The notes under the pieces are model-generated. The model saw only the letters and a list, made by a program, of their open reading frames with translations, did not search any database and was not told the origin of the DNA. The position numbers were made by a program, and so were the translations under genes. Positions 45,251 to 54,338 of a stretch of DNA of 64,000 nucleotides are shown here, piece by piece. Every line of letters starts with the position of its first letter. The first letter of the stretch is position 1. Origin of the DNA: Myxococcus stipitatus (GTDB taxonomy: Bacteria > Myxococcota > Myxococcia > Myxococcales > Myxococcaceae). The stretch spans positions 1,116,001 through 1,180,000 of the forward strand of contig NZ_CP147913.1 of the NCBI RefSeq assembly GCF_037414475.1, written 5' to 3'.

Positions 45251-46183
45251 GTGCCTCCAAGCCCTCCCCTGCTGGATGACATGGTCCTCTTCTCGGAGGT
45301 GGTGTCCTCCGGCGGCCTCACCGCCGCGGCCCAACGTCTGGGCCTGCGCAAGTCCACCGTGAGCCGCCGCCTCTCCGCCCTCGAGGAACGGCTGGGCGTT
45401 CGCCTCGTCGAGCGCAACCCGAGACACCTCCGCCTCACCGAGGCCGGCCGCGACTACCTCGCCCACTGCACCCGCCTGGTCTCCGAGGCCCGCGAGGTCA
45501 ACCGCGCGATGGGTGAATCCCGCGCCACGCCCCAAGGCACCCTGCGCATCGCCACCCTCTCCCTCCTCGGCGAGCTGCTCACCCCGCTCGTCTCCGAGCT
45601 GCTCCTGCGCCACCCCCTGCTTCGCGTGGAGCTCTCGCTCGCCGAAGCCCACGTGGACCTCATCGCCCAGGAGTACGACCTGGCGCTGCGCACCGGTCCC
45701 CTCGCGGACTCCTCCCTCGTGGCGCGCAAACTGGGACGTCTGCGCACCGGGTACTACGCCAGCCCCGCCTATCTCTCCCGGCACGGCACACCCCGCACAC
45801 CCGCGGACCTCCAAGCCCACGACTGCGTCCTCCTCGCCGAGCCCGGCACGGATGAGGTCTGGTTCTTCGGCGAAGGACGCGGCGCCAGGAGTGTCCCCGT
45901 GTCAGGCCGGCTGCGAGTCCCCAGCGTCCGCGCGGGACAAGCCGCCGCGCGCTCGGGCCTGGGCGTGGTGCGGCTGCCCACGTCCCTTGTCGTCGAGGAC
46001 ATCCGCACCGGCCTGCTCGTCCCCGTGCTCCAGCCCGATACACCTCCAGGCATCCCCGTCTTCGCCGTGTACCCCAGCAGCCGACAACTCCCTCCCAAGG
46101 TGCGAGCCTTCCTGACGCTCCTCGGAGAGCGCGGCGCTGCCCTCCCCTGGGACGAGGACGCGCCTTCGACGCGCTCACGCTAG
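45251..46183 (+). CDS. LysR-family transcriptional regulator
   Basis: A 310-residue regulator. The winged helix-turn-helix covers about 9-66 (SGGLTAAAQRLGLRKSTVSR, then LEERLGVRLVERN and LTEAG). The effector-binding domain covers about 95-300 and starts GTLRIATL. The layout resembles the CrgA/YhjC-type branch, whose members often control adjacent oxidoreductases, though none adjoins here. The start is GTG at 45251 without a clear ribosome binding site. It diverges from dusA by 110 bases. Target unknown. Confidence 0.92.
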   Translation: MPPSPPLLDDMVLFSEVVSSGGLTAAAQRLGLRKSTVSRRLSALEERLGVRLVERNPRHLRLTEAGRDYLAHCTRLVSEAREVNRAMGESRATPQGTLRIATLSLLGELLTPLVSELLLRHPLLRVELSLAEAHVDLIAQEYDLALRTGPLADSSLVARKLGRLRTGYYASPAYLSRHGTPRTPADLQAHDCVLLAEPGTDEVWFFGEGRGARSVPVSGRLRVPSVRAGQAAARSGLGVVRLPTSLVVEDIRTGLLVPVLQPDTPPGIPVFAVYPSSRQLPPKVRAFLTLLGERGAALPWDEDAPSTRSR

Positions 46184-46301
46184 GGCCCCCTGGCGCAACC
46201 CAGTGTTCCGCCAGGGCCTCTCGTTCCCGGGCCCTCCGGCCACTACACCTCCCTCACCCGGGCGCGGCCTCTCCGCCGCGCCGCACCAAGGAGGACAGGA
46301 C

Positions 46302-46628
46302 ATGGCCAAGGACGTCATCGAGCTGGGAGACGCGCAGTTCCAACGCGAGGTGCTGGAGGCCCAGGAGCCCGTGCTGGTGGACTTCACGGCCACCTGGTGC
46401 CCACCGTGCCGCGCCATCTCCCCCATCCTGGACGCGCTCGCCTCCGAATACCGGGGCCGGCTGAAGGTCACGAAGATCAACGTCGACGACAACCAGGAGA
46501 CCGCCCAGCGCTATGGCATCCGCGCCATGCCGTCGCTGCTGCTCTTCAAGGAGGGAAAGGTGGTGCGGCAGCTCGTGGGCGCCAGGCCCCGGGCCCAGTT
46601 GGAAGAGGAGCTGCGCGCACATCTCTGA
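46302..46628 (+). CDS. Thioredoxin with WCPPC active site
   Basis: A 108-residue thioredoxin. The active site is Trp32-Cys33-Pro34-Pro35-Cys36 in TATWCPPCRAIS, where canonical TrxA has WCGPC. The cis-proline Pro77 lies in IRAMPSLLLF, and FKEGKVVRQLVGA completes the fold. There is no signal peptide, so it is cytoplasmic. The ATG at 46302 has an excellent AAGGAGG site. The Gly-to-Pro change should alter redox potential or specificity relative to housekeeping thioredoxin. It stands alone, about 235 bases before the phosphate transport pair. Confidence 0.93.
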   Translation: MAKDVIELGDAQFQREVLEAQEPVLVDFTATWCPPCRAISPILDALASEYRGRLKVTKINVDDNQETAQRYGIRAMPSLLLFKEGKVVRQLVGARPRAQLEEELRAHL

Positions 46629-46864
46629 TGTGCTCCCCCACCCCCGGCTAATGGCCGGAGGCAACCAGGCCCAGGCCGCCGGGCCCCGCCCGAGAGCAGA
46701 CCTGTAGCACCGGCCAGGGAGCCGGCCGCCCCTCGCGGCGTCCGGATTCCCGTTGCAAGTCAAAAAGGATCTCTGGCGTATCTCTCCAGGTGAGGTAGTC
46801 ACGGGCGCGCCACGGCAACGTCACACGCAGGTGACGTCCGGACGTGCCCCCCCGGGAGGGAGCA

Positions 46865-47491
46865 ATGCTCGAAAGGCTGATGCCCAAGTCGGACGAGTTC
46901 TTCGACGACTTCGACAAGCAATGCGCCGCCACAGTGCAAGGCGCGAAGATGCTGCATGAACTGCTGAGCGACTACCGCGACGTGCCCGAGCGCGTCCGGG
47001 CGCTCAAGGACGTGGAACACCAAGGCGACGAGGTGACCCACACCGCCTTCAACCGTCTGCACAAGCAGTTCATCACCCCGTTCGACCGGGCGCAGATCCA
47101 CACGCTGCTGTCGCGCATCGACGACGTGCTGGACCTGGCCAACGCGGCTGCCTCCCGGCTGCACTACTACGAAATCGAGAGCAGCCTGCCGGACGCCACG
47201 GAGCTGTCGCGGCTGCTCCTGCTGTCCGCGCAGAAGGTGCAGGAGGTGGTGGCGGCGCTGCGGCTCATCAAGAAGCCGGAGCAGATCCTGGCGGGCTGCA
47301 AGGAAATCAAGAAGCTGGAGGCCCAGGCGGATGAAGTGCTGCGCTCGGGGTTGGGCCGCCTCTTCAAGAGCGGGGTCGACACTCTGACCATCATCAAGTG
47401 GAAGGAGATCTACGACCTCATCGAGACCGCCACGGACAAGTGTCAGGGCGTGGCGAACGTCATCGAAGGCGTGGTGCTGGAGCACTCCTGA
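46865..47491 (+). CDS. DUF47/PhoU-like phosphate transport accessory protein
   Basis: A 208-residue all-helical DUF47 protein. Segments typical of the family are FFDDFDKQCAATVQGAKML, VEHQGDEVTHTAFNRLHKQF, PFDRAQIHTLLSRIDDVLD and CQGVANVIEG, with the acidic E/D-x3-D metal-binding patterns of PhoU-type proteins. DUF47 partners regulate PiT transporters, probably by metal- or phosphate-dependent contact at the membrane. The ATG at 46865 follows GGGAGG. The PiT gene starts two bases after its stop, so they form one operon. Confidence 0.92.
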   Translation: MLERLMPKSDEFFDDFDKQCAATVQGAKMLHELLSDYRDVPERVRALKDVEHQGDEVTHTAFNRLHKQFITPFDRAQIHTLLSRIDDVLDLANAAASRLHYYEIESSLPDATELSRLLLLSAQKVQEVVAALRLIKKPEQILAGCKEIKKLEAQADEVLRSGLGRLFKSGVDTLTIIKWKEIYDLIETATDKCQGVANVIEGVVLEHS

Positions 47492-47492
47492 G

Positions 47493-48518
47493 ATGCTACT
47501 CGCCGCCGTCATCCTCATTGTCGGAGTGGCCCTCATCTTCGACTTCATCAATGGATTCCACGATGCGGCGAACTCCATCGCCACCGTGGTGTCCACTCGG
47601 GTGTTGTCGCCGAACCTGGCCGTGGCCTGGGCCGCCTTCTTCAACTTCATCGCCGCGTTTGGTGGAGGCGTCCACGTCGCCAACACGATGGGCAAGGGCA
47701 TCATCAACTTCGAGATGCTCCGCGCCGCGGGCCCCAACGCGGTGCTGTCCGTCATCTTCGCCGCGCTGGTGGGCGCCATCGCCTGGAACCTGCTGACGTG
47801 GTGGTGGGGCCTGCCCTCCTCTTCGTCCCACGCGCTCGCCGGAGGCATGATTGGCGCGACGCTGCCGGTGCTGAGCTTCGAGGGCCTGGTGGGCTCGGGC
47901 ATCGCGAAGATCGCCGCCTTCATCGTCCTGTCGCCACTCATCGGCATGGTGCTGGGCACCTCGCTGATGCTGTTGAGCACGTGGGTGGTGCGCAAGCAGA
48001 CGCCGCGCTACGTGGACGTGTGGTTCCGCCGGCTCCAGCTGGTCTCGTCCGCCATCTTCTCCTTCAGCCATGGCACCAACGACGCGCAGAAGGTGATGGG
48101 CATCATCGCCGTGGTGCTCTTCGGCACCATCTGGAAGGATCGCCCGTTCCACATCGACTGGTGGATGATCATCTCCTGTCACGCGGCCATCGCCATGGGC
48201 ACCTTCTTCGGCGGCTGGCGCATCGTGCGCACCATGGGCCACAGCCTCACGAAGCTGGCGCCCATCGGAGGCTTCAGCGCGGAGACGGGTGGCGGTGTCA
48301 CCATCATCGCGCTGGCGGCAGCCGGAATCCCCGTGTCCACCACGCACACCATCACCGGCGCGATTGTCGGCGTGGGTGCCACCCGTGGCTGGCGCGCGGT
48401 GAAGTGGGGCGTGGCCGGTCGCATCATCTGGGCGTGGGTGTTCACCATCCCCGCGGCCGCGCTGATGGCGGCGCTCGTCTACGGGCTCACCCAGCTCGTC
48501 GTCCGGCTCGTGAGCTGA
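47493..48518 (+). CDS. PiT-family low-affinity inorganic phosphate transporter
   Basis: A 341-residue inner-membrane transporter with about ten hydrophobic helices. The two inverted PiT signatures are DFINGFHDAANSIATVVSTR (18-37) and FSFSHGTNDAQKVMGII (about 188-204). Each has the conserved Asn/Asp pairs for phosphate and cation. GLPSSSSHAL and GIPVSTTHTITGA are the paired re-entrant motifs. It moves metal-phosphate or phosphate with H+ or Na+. It is translationally tied to the DUF47 gene, a standard pairing. No Pho box was recognised upstream of the operon. Confidence 0.95.
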   Translation: MLLAAVILIVGVALIFDFINGFHDAANSIATVVSTRVLSPNLAVAWAAFFNFIAAFGGGVHVANTMGKGIINFEMLRAAGPNAVLSVIFAALVGAIAWNLLTWWWGLPSSSSHALAGGMIGATLPVLSFEGLVGSGIAKIAAFIVLSPLIGMVLGTSLMLLSTWVVRKQTPRYVDVWFRRLQLVSSAIFSFSHGTNDAQKVMGIIAVVLFGTIWKDRPFHIDWWMIISCHAAIAMGTFFGGWRIVRTMGHSLTKLAPIGGFSAETGGGVTIIALAAAGIPVSTTHTITGAIVGVGATRGWRAVKWGVAGRIIWAWVFTIPAAALMAALVYGLTQLVVRLVS

Positions 48519-48603
48519 CGAGCCCAGCCCCCCGGGGAGGCGATTCCGCCTGAGTCCGACGAGGCCCCCGCCTCGTCAGGGCGCTCGGGTCGCCTCCCCG
48601 CCT

Positions 48604-48800
48604 TCATCCCCCGGCATCCACCGCACGGGCGGCCCGAGGGGCCAGGCGCATCAGGTCTCGAAGCGCCGAGGGAGGCACGTCGTTGTATCTCCGAAAGGTC
48701 CTGGAGAAGTGGGCCTGTTCGGAGAAGCCCGTGCAGAACGCGACGTCCGTGAGCGTCAGGCGCGAATCCGAGAGCAGCGCGTGCACGGCGTCGACCCGTG
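48604..48800 (-). pseudogene. AraC-type regulator remnant, 5' part missing
   Basis: Only the last ~65 codons of an AraC-family regulator remain. They carry the second half of the DNA-binding domain: SRLTLTDVAFCTGFSEQAHF and then SRTFRRYNDVPPSALRDL. Homology stops abruptly at about 48800, where sequence of a cyclase gene on the opposite strand begins. The open frame continues to 49095 but there only mirrors that cyclase. No start or ribosome binding site precedes the remnant, so it is very unlikely to make a working regulator. Confidence 0.75.
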
Positions 48801-48801
48801 A

Positions 48802-49125
48802 GCGCTGCAAGGGCTCAACACCCAGCTGCGCGCACGAGGACATCCCGAGCTGCGCATCCACGTGGGCCTCAACAGCGGGCCCGCCGCCGCGGGCAACATC
48901 GGCTCCGAGCACTATCTCCAGTACGCGACCCTCGGCGACGTCACCAACGTGGCCAGCCGCGTGTGTGGCGTGGCGCGCGCCGGGGAAGTCGTGCTCTCGG
49001 AGTCCACGCGGGCGCGCCCCAAGAAGTCGCCCTGGCTGCTCACGCCGCTGCCGCCCCCCCGGGTCAAGGGGAAGGATGAACCCCTGACGCTCCACCGGGT
49101 GGAGTGGGAGGCGTCGAGCGGCTGA
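48802..49125 (+). pseudogene. Class III adenylate/guanylate cyclase remnant, 5' part missing
   Basis: About 107 codons of the C-terminal part of a class III nucleotide cyclase. Visible are IHVGLNSGPAAAGNIGS, the ATLGDVTNVASR helix that normally carries transition-state residues, and GEVVLSEST. In-frame TGA at 48799 closes the reading frame immediately upstream, and the metal-binding first half of the domain is gone. It cannot be catalytic alone. It abuts the AraC remnant head to head. Confidence 0.8.
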
Positions 49126-49151
49126 GCTGCCCGCCTGTCCGGAAGGGTGGC

Positions 49152-49180
49152 TTGACTCGCACCGGGCTCATCGGTCAGCG
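49152..49180 (+). promoter_or_regulatory. Possible promoter of the thr leader
   Basis: TTGACT at 49152-49157 matches the -35 consensus in five of six positions. A hexamer 17 bases on (TCAGCG, 49175-49180) is a poor -10. Transcription would begin about 12-15 bases before the leader ATG. Position fits; strength of evidence is modest. Confidence 0.35.
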
Positions 49181-49198
49181 TTCCGGTTCGTGAGCGAC

Positions 49199-49321
49199 AT
49201 GCGCCTCGACACCACGCGGGCTTCGGGACAGACGTCCCTGGCCTCCGTTCGCGCGTCGACCCTGTCCTCCACTCCTCGCACGACGACGACTACGACGACC
49301 CGCGGAGCGCGGGAGGTCTAG
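49199..49321 (+). CDS. thrL: Threonine-rich leader peptide of the thrA attenuator
   Basis: A 40-codon ORF ending at TAG 49319-49321. Codons 28-34 (49280-49300) are seven consecutive threonine codons, and 12 of 40 residues are Thr. The peptide has no other recognisable character. It plays the role of E. coli ThrL: ribosome stalling at the Thr run when charged tRNA-Thr is scarce. The last threonine codon overlaps the first arm of a hairpin, and a U-tract terminator starts 27 bases after the stop codon. A weak GTGAG element precedes the ATG. Sequence similarity to ThrL is only in the Thr run; the call rests on architecture. Confidence 0.85.
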   Translation: MRLDTTRASGQTSLASVRASTLSSTPRTTTTTTTRGAREV

Positions 49322-49373
49322 CTCGGAACTGGCTGTGCTTCCGAACTGGCCCCGCGCTCCCCGGCGCGGGGCC
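49299..49373 (+). promoter_or_regulatory. Transcription attenuator: alternative 1:2, 2:3 and 3:4 stems
   Basis: Segment 1 CCCGCG (49299-49304) pairs with CGCGGG (49308-49313), giving a 6-bp 1:2 stem. Segment 2 GGAGCGCGGG (49304-49313) is the perfect 10-base complement of segment 3 CCCGCGCTCC (49351-49360), the antiterminator. Segment 3/4 forms the 10-bp terminator at 49348-49373, whose left arm and loop are consumed by the antiterminator. A ribosome stalled early in the Thr run leaves segment 2 free for 2:3. One that reaches the stop codon covers segments 1 and 2 and allows 3:4. A small pause-type hairpin lies at 49324-49343. Confidence 0.88.
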
Positions 49374-49383
49374 TTTTTGTTTT
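49348..49383 (+). terminator. Intrinsic terminator of the thr attenuator
   Basis: GGCCCCGCGC (49348-49357) pairs perfectly with GCGCGGGGCC (49364-49373) around a six-base loop, followed by TTTTTGTTTT (49374-49383). It is the clearest rho-independent terminator in the window, and it sits upstream of a gene rather than after one. Confidence 0.93.
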
Positions 49384-49405
49384 CCCTCCACCCACCAGGA
49401 ACTCC

Positions 49406-49486
49406 ATGACGACGCAGACCTCGACGACGCCCCCCTCCCCCGCCTCCCACCCGCGCTCCTTGCTCGAGGTGCCACCATGCGCGTGA
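49406..49486 (+). CDS. Small Thr/Pro/Ser-rich ORF overlapping the thrA start
   Basis: A 26-codon ORF between the terminator and thrA. It starts with ATG after AGGA at a good distance and begins [12 protein letters not shown], with five Thr in the first eight residues. Its TGA (49484-49486) lies inside the thrA start region, overlapping by ten bases. It could couple thrA translation to its own or be a second Thr sensor. It could also be a chance frame in a short gap. No homologue is recognised. Confidence 0.4.
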   Translation: MTTQTSTTPPSPASHPRSLLEVPPCA

Positions 49487-51933
49487 TGAAATTCGGAGGG
49501 ACCAGCGTCGGCGGCACCGCGCAGATGCGGCGCCTGGTGGACCTGGTGGAAGTCGCCCGGAGGGAGACGCGGGTCATGGTGGTGGCCTCGGCCGTCTCGG
49601 GCATCACCAACCTGCTGGTGGAGTCAGCGAAGCTCGCGCAGGAAGGCGGCGAGGTGGACTCCGCGCTGTCTCGCTTCGAACAGACGCACCTGGCGCTCGC
49701 CCGGGAGCTCGCCGCGGGGGACCGGCTCGCGCTCGTGCCACTGGAGCTGGGCCTGGCGTCCATCTCCACCGAGCTGCGTGGACTGCTTCAGGGCGTGGGG
49801 CTCTTGCGGGAGTGCTCTCCCTCGGTGCTGGCCCACCTGTCGGGCCTGGGAGAGCGCGCCTCGTGCCTGCTGCTGGAGGCGCTGATGGCCGCGCGCAACC
49901 TGTCGCCCCACACGGTGGAGCCCCGGGAGATGCTCATCTGCTCGGGAGACCCGCTCCAGGCCACGCCGCGCATGGACGAGATTCGCGCCCGCTTCGCGCC
50001 GCTGCGCGAGGCCAGTGGCCCCGGGTTGATGCTGATGCCCGGCTTCTTCGGCGGCGACGAGCGGGGCAAGACGATGTCGCTGGGACGGGGCGGCTCGGAC
50101 TACTCGGCCGCGTTGGCCGCCGCCGCGCTGGATGCGGCGCTCCTGGAGATATGGACGGACGTGGACGGCATCTACAGCGCCGACCCGCGCATGGTCCCCG
50201 AGGCCTTCCCCCTGCCCGAGGTGAGCTTCGAGGAGGCGATGGAGCTGGCGTACTTCGGCGCCAAGGTGCTCCACCCGAAGACGATTTCCCCCGCCCGCGA
50301 GCGCGGCATCCCCGTGCGCGTGTGCAACAGCTTCCGCCCCGAGCACCCGGGCACCCTCGTGACGGACTCCGCGGCGCCGCCGGACCATCCGGTGCGCGGC
50401 CTGTCGTTCCTGAAGGACGTGGCGCTCATCAACATCGCCGGGGCGGGGCTCAAGGGCGTCCCCGGCACCGCCGCGCGCGTCTTCGCGGCCATGGCGCGCA
50501 CCGGCATCTCCGTGGTGCTCATCACCCAGGGCTCCAGCGAGTGCTCCATCAGCTTCTGCGTCCAACAGTCCGAGTCCGCCGCCGCCGTGCGCGCGCTGGA
50601 GTCGGAGTTCGAGGTGGAGCGCGAGGCGGGCAAGGTCGATACGATTGAAAGCCAGGGCCAGCTCGCGGTGCTCAGCATCGTGGGCGACGGCATGCGCCAC
50701 CGGGTCGGCGTGGCGGGCACGTTCTTCAAGGGCCTGGCCGAGGTGGGTTGCAGCATCGCGGCCATCGCCCAGGGCTCCAGCGAGCGGAGCATCTCCGCCG
50801 TCATCACCGAGGCGGACGGCCCCCGGGCCATGGCCCATGTGCACCACCGCTACTTCGGCACCACGGAGGTGGTGGAGCTGCTGGTGGCGGGCGTGGGCAG
50901 CGTCGGCGGAGAGCTGATGCGCCAGCTTCGCCAGCAGGCCCCGCATCTGAGGGCCCAGGGCGTGGACCTGCGCGTGTGCGCCATCGCCAACAGCCGAGGC
51001 GGGCTCGTCGAACCCGCGGGCATCTCCCTGGAGAGCTGGAAGGAGCGGCTGGAGTCCTCCAACGCCCCCGCGTCGCTGGAGTCCTTCCGTGAGCAGGCGC
51101 GCGCGAAGCGTCCGGGCAGGCCCATCTTCGTGGACTGCACCAGCAGCGAGGACGTGGCGCTCGCCTATCCCTCGCTCCTGGCGGCGGGGCTCCACGTCGT
51201 CACCGCGAACAAGAAGGCCAACGCGGGGCGCATGGCCCACTGGCGCGCCATCCGGGAGACCGCCTCCCGCCACCAGCGGCGCTTCCTGTACGAGACGAAC
51301 GTGGGCGCGGCCCTGCCCGTCATCGACACGCTCAAGAACATGCTGCGCACCGGAGACCAGGTGCGGCGCATCGACGGCATCCTCTCCGGCTCGCTGTCCT
51401 TCATCCTGGGCCTGACGGAGCAGGGCGAGCCGCTGTCCCAGGCCGTGGGCACCGCCATGGAGAAGCGCTTCACGGAGCCGGACCCGCGCGACGACCTCCA
51501 GGGCACGGACGTGGCGCGCAAGGTGCTCATCCTCGCGCGGGAGCTGGGGCGCCAAGTCGAGCTGGAGCAGGTGTCGCTGGAGTCGCTGTTGCCCGAGGAC
51601 TTCGATGCGTCCGGGCCACTCGACGCGTTCCTCGCGCGGCTGCCGAGCATCGACGCGGCCTTCCAACGCCGCGTGGAGCGACTGCGCGACGAGGGCCAGG
51701 TGCTGCGCTACGTGGGCAGCGTGGGGCCCGACGGCTGCGCGGTGGGGCTCAAGGCGGTGCCCCTGGAGAACCCGCTGGCGGCGGTGAAGGGCGGAGAGAA
51801 CGCGCTGAGCTTCCTCTCGGAGCGCTACAGCCCCACGCCGCTGGTCATCCGAGGCTACGGCGCGGGCGCGGCGGTGACGGCGTCGGGCGTGCTCGCGGAT
51901 GTGCTCCGGCTGGTGGAAGGCCCGCTGACGTAA
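49477..51933 (+). CDS. thrA: Bifunctional aspartokinase - homoserine dehydrogenase I
   Basis: An 818-residue fusion enzyme for the first and third steps of threonine/methionine synthesis from aspartate, near the E. coli ThrA length of 820. The aspartokinase domain (1 to about 290) starts [12 protein letters not shown] and has [13 protein letters not shown] and [15 protein letters not shown]. Two ACT regulatory segments (about 305-450) include [20 protein letters not shown] and [20 protein letters not shown]. The homoserine dehydrogenase domain (about 465-815) has [21 protein letters not shown] and [12 protein letters not shown]. The ATG at 49477 has GAGG upstream and matches the family N-terminus. 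No thrB or thrC follows. Expression is governed by the leader attenuator, and threonine feedback through ACT is expected from the family. Confidence 0.96.
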   Translation: MRVMKFGGTSVGGTAQMRRLVDLVEVARRETRVMVVASAVSGITNLLVESAKLAQEGGEVDSALSRFEQTHLALARELAAGDRLALVPLELGLASISTELRGLLQGVGLLRECSPSVLAHLSGLGERASCLLLEALMAARNLSPHTVEPREMLICSGDPLQATPRMDEIRARFAPLREASGPGLMLMPGFFGGDERGKTMSLGRGGSDYSAALAAAALDAALLEIWTDVDGIYSADPRMVPEAFPLPEVSFEEAMELAYFGAKVLHPKTISPARERGIPVRVCNSFRPEHPGTLVTDSAAPPDHPVRGLSFLKDVALINIAGAGLKGVPGTAARVFAAMARTGISVVLITQGSSECSISFCVQQSESAAAVRALESEFEVEREAGKVDTIESQGQLAVLSIVGDGMRHRVGVAGTFFKGLAEVGCSIAAIAQGSSERSISAVITEADGPRAMAHVHHRYFGTTEVVELLVAGVGSVGGELMRQLRQQAPHLRAQGVDLRVCAIANSRGGLVEPAGISLESWKERLESSNAPASLESFREQARAKRPGRPIFVDCTSSEDVALAYPSLLAAGLHVVTANKKANAGRMAHWRAIRETASRHQRRFLYETNVGAALPVIDTLKNMLRTGDQVRRIDGILSGSLSFILGLTEQGEPLSQAVGTAMEKRFTEPDPRDDLQGTDVARKVLILARELGRQVELEQVSLESLLPEDFDASGPLDAFLARLPSIDAAFQRRVERLRDEGQVLRYVGSVGPDGCAVGLKAVPLENPLAAVKGGENALSFLSERYSPTPLVIRGYGAGAAVTASGVLADVLRLVEGPLT

Positions 51934-54338
51934 GTCCACTGGGGCAGCTCGACCACGAAGCGGGCGCCCCGCCCCGGCTCACTCTCCACCCACACCCGGC
52001 CGCCATGGGCTTCCGCAATCTGCCGGGTGATGAAGAGTCCCAGGCCCAGTCCGCCGTAGTTGGCGGACGCCGCGCGCTCGAAGCGCTCGAAGATGCGCGC
52101 CTGGGACTCCCGGGGGATGCCCATCCCATGGTCCTCCACGCTCAGCCACACCTGCTCACCGTGGTGGGCCAGCCGCACCCAGATGGGCTTCCCCGCGCCG
52201 TACTTCGCCGCGTTCGTGAGCAGGTTCATCAACACCTGCTCAAGCCGCAGCTTGTCCCACCGGCCCAGCAACACGGGCGGCGCCTCCAGCACCAGCTCAC
52301 AGCCCGCCTTCTCCATCTGCTCCTTCAGGTGCGCCACCACTTCGCGCGCCACCGCCGCCAGGTCCATGTCTTCCAGCCGGAGGGCCAGGCGCGACTCATG
52401 GATGCGGGAGACGTCCAGCAGGTGCTCCACCAGCCGCGACAGCCGGGCGAGCTGGCTCTCGCAGACGAGCAACATGCCGGACAGCCGCGCGGCGAACGGC
52501 GACTCATGCCGGGGCCGCTCCAGCAGGGCCGCCATCTGCTGCATGCGCAGCTTCATGGACGTAAGCGGCGTCTTCAGCTCGTGTGAGGCGATGGAGAGGA
52601 ACTCGTCGCGGACGTGGATGGACTCCTGGGACTTGCAATACAGTTGCGCGTTGTCGATGGCGAAGGCCGCGCGCCGGCCGAGCTCCTCCGCCAGCGCCAC
52701 GTCCTCCGACGAGAAGCCCCGGCCGGAGTGCGATGACAGCAGCATCAGCACGCCCAGGTTCCGGCCTCGCGCCTGGAGGGGCACGCAGAGCGAGGGCTGT
52801 CCCCCCAACTCCCCCGTGCCCTCCGGGCCCTGGAGTCCCCGGGGCAATGGCAGACACTCCGAGCGCCCCGTCGCCATCACCCCCGAGGGGCCATGCCGCA
52901 CGTCGGGCACCAACGGGTGGTCCTCCAGCGAAGTCCTCACCCGCCGGGCCTGCCCGGGCTCGCGGGCCGCCACCGCCACCGCGCGCAGGTGCGTCCCATC
53001 TCCCGGCATGAAGACGACACACACGTCCGCGAGCCTGGGCACGGTCAGCTCCGCGACGAGCTGGAGCGTCGTCTCGGAGTCGAGCGACGTGCCCAGCTCC
53101 CGGCTGGCCTCCGCGAGGAAGCGCTGGGCCTCCTCCCGGCGCTTGCGGTCGGTGATGTCCGTGGAGATGCCGCAGACGGCATAGGGCTCGCCTCGCGCGT
53201 CCATCAGCGGGAACTTCTGGGTGATGTGCGTGTGCATGCCGTCCACCTGGGGGACACGCACCTCCTCGGTCACCGCCATCCGGCGCTGGAGGACCTCCCC
53301 GTTCACCTGGTGGAGGCGGTCGGCGAGGTCCGCGGGGAACACGTCGTGGACCGTCTTGCCGGCGACCTCCTCACGGGTGCGGTGGAAGACGCGCTCCCAC
53401 TGGCGGTTGACGAAGATGTAGCGGCCCCGGGTGTCTATCAGGAAGAAGACGGTGGTGGCGTTGTCGAGGATGGCGCGCAGCTGCCGCTCGCTCTGGTGGA
53501 GCGCGGCCTCGGCGCGGTGGCGCTCCGTCACGTCGAGCAGCACGGCCAACGAGCGGACCCAGCGGCCGGCGGCGTCGCGCTCCGCGATGGCCGACAGCAG
53601 CACGTCGATCCGCTCTCCGTTCTTCTTCACCAGCTGGTACGGCACGTCCTTGCAGACGCCCGTTGCGAAGAAGGCGGGCAGCACCTTCTCCCGGGCGAAG
53701 CGCGCGGAGTCCTCGGTGAGGAACTCCACCGAGTCACGCCCGATGACCTCCTCGCGTGAGTACCCCAGCGTGGACAGCCAGCAGTCGCTGACGCTCACCA
53801 GCCGCCCCTGCGAGTCGATGGAGTGCATCATCACCGGCGTGCTGTTGTAGAGCGTCCGGTACTTCACCTCGCTCTCGAGCAGGGCCTTCTCGGCCCGCTT
53901 GAAGCCGGTGATGTCGCTGAAGACGGCGACCCCTCCCCTGGGAACCCCCGCGGCGTCGCGGATGGGACGGCAGCTCACCAGCAGCCAGGCCCCCGTGGGC
54001 CTGTCGGGGTTGCGCAGGAACATCTCCACGTGGCTCACCGACTCGCCCCGCAGCGCGCGGGCCATGGGCAGCTCGTTCGCGGGGAACGGCGTCACCTGGT
54101 CCGGAAGAAACAAGCCGTAGTGCGCGGGCCAGTCGGAGACCGTCGTGTCGGAGAGGACCCGGCCGACGAGCTGCTCCGCCATGGGATTGAAGAGGACGAG
54201 CCGCCCCTGCTCGTCCACCACCGCCAGCCCCTCCGCCATGCCGTCGACGATGGACCGGAGGATGCTCTCGTCGGGGGCTCGGTGGGACTCCCCGCTCCAC
54301 GGAGAGGGCGGGCTGAGGCTGTCGGTCGGAGTGGGCAT
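51855..54338 (-). CDS. Sensor histidine kinase with three PAS domains and a GAF domain
   Basis: An 827-residue cytoplasmic sensor. PAS domains lie at about 25-145, 155-275 and 285-400; each ends in a DIT/DVT-x-R/K linker ([31 protein letters not shown]). A GAF-like domain follows at about 415-570. HisKA has the H-box [13 protein letters not shown] (His586), and the HATPase shows [19 protein letters not shown] and [19 protein letters not shown]. There is no receiver domain and no transmembrane segment. Its last 79 bases overlap the 3' end of thrA on the opposite strand, so either gene's readthrough would be antisense to the other. The partner regulator is not adjacent. Confidence 0.94.
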   Translation of the reverse strand: MPTPTDSLSPPSPWSGESHRAPDESILRSIVDGMAEGLAVVDEQGRLVLFNPMAEQLVGRVLSDTTVSDWPAHYGLFLPDQVTPFPANELPMARALRGESVSHVEMFLRNPDRPTGAWLLVSCRPIRDAAGVPRGGVAVFSDITGFKRAEKALLESEVKYRTLYNSTPVMMHSIDSQGRLVSVSDCWLSTLGYSREEVIGRDSVEFLTEDSARFAREKVLPAFFATGVCKDVPYQLVKKNGERIDVLLSAIAERDAAGRWVRSLAVLLDVTERHRAEAALHQSERQLRAILDNATTVFFLIDTRGRYIFVNRQWERVFHRTREEVAGKTVHDVFPADLADRLHQVNGEVLQRRMAVTEEVRVPQVDGMHTHITQKFPLMDARGEPYAVCGISTDITDRKRREEAQRFLAEASRELGTSLDSETTLQLVAELTVPRLADVCVVFMPGDGTHLRAVAVAAREPGQARRVRTSLEDHPLVPDVRHGPSGVMATGRSECLPLPRGLQGPEGTGELGGQPSLCVPLQARGRNLGVLMLLSSHSGRGFSSEDVALAEELGRRAAFAIDNAQLYCKSQESIHVRDEFLSIASHELKTPLTSMKLRMQQMAALLERPRHESPFAARLSGMLLVCESQLARLSRLVEHLLDVSRIHESRLALRLEDMDLAAVAREVVAHLKEQMEKAGCELVLEAPPVLLGRWDKLRLEQVLMNLLTNAAKYGAGKPIWVRLAHHGEQVWLSVEDHGMGIPRESQARIFERFERAASANYGGLGLGLFITRQIAEAHGGRVWVESEPGRGARFVVELPQWTYVSGPSTSRSTSASTPDAVTAAPAP

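Noticed and set aside
46753-46959. 68-codon ORF before the DUF47 gene
   Set aside because: It runs into the DUF47 gene in another frame, has no ribosome binding site and no protein-like composition after the first 15 codons.
48862-49125. Intact small cyclase gene
   Set aside because: The metal-binding half of the domain is absent and a stop codon closes the frame just upstream of 48802.
49624-51939. 771-codon minus-strand open frame across thrA
   Set aside because: Shadow of thrA in a GC-rich genome; composition is biased to Arg, His, Gln and Leu and has no domain.
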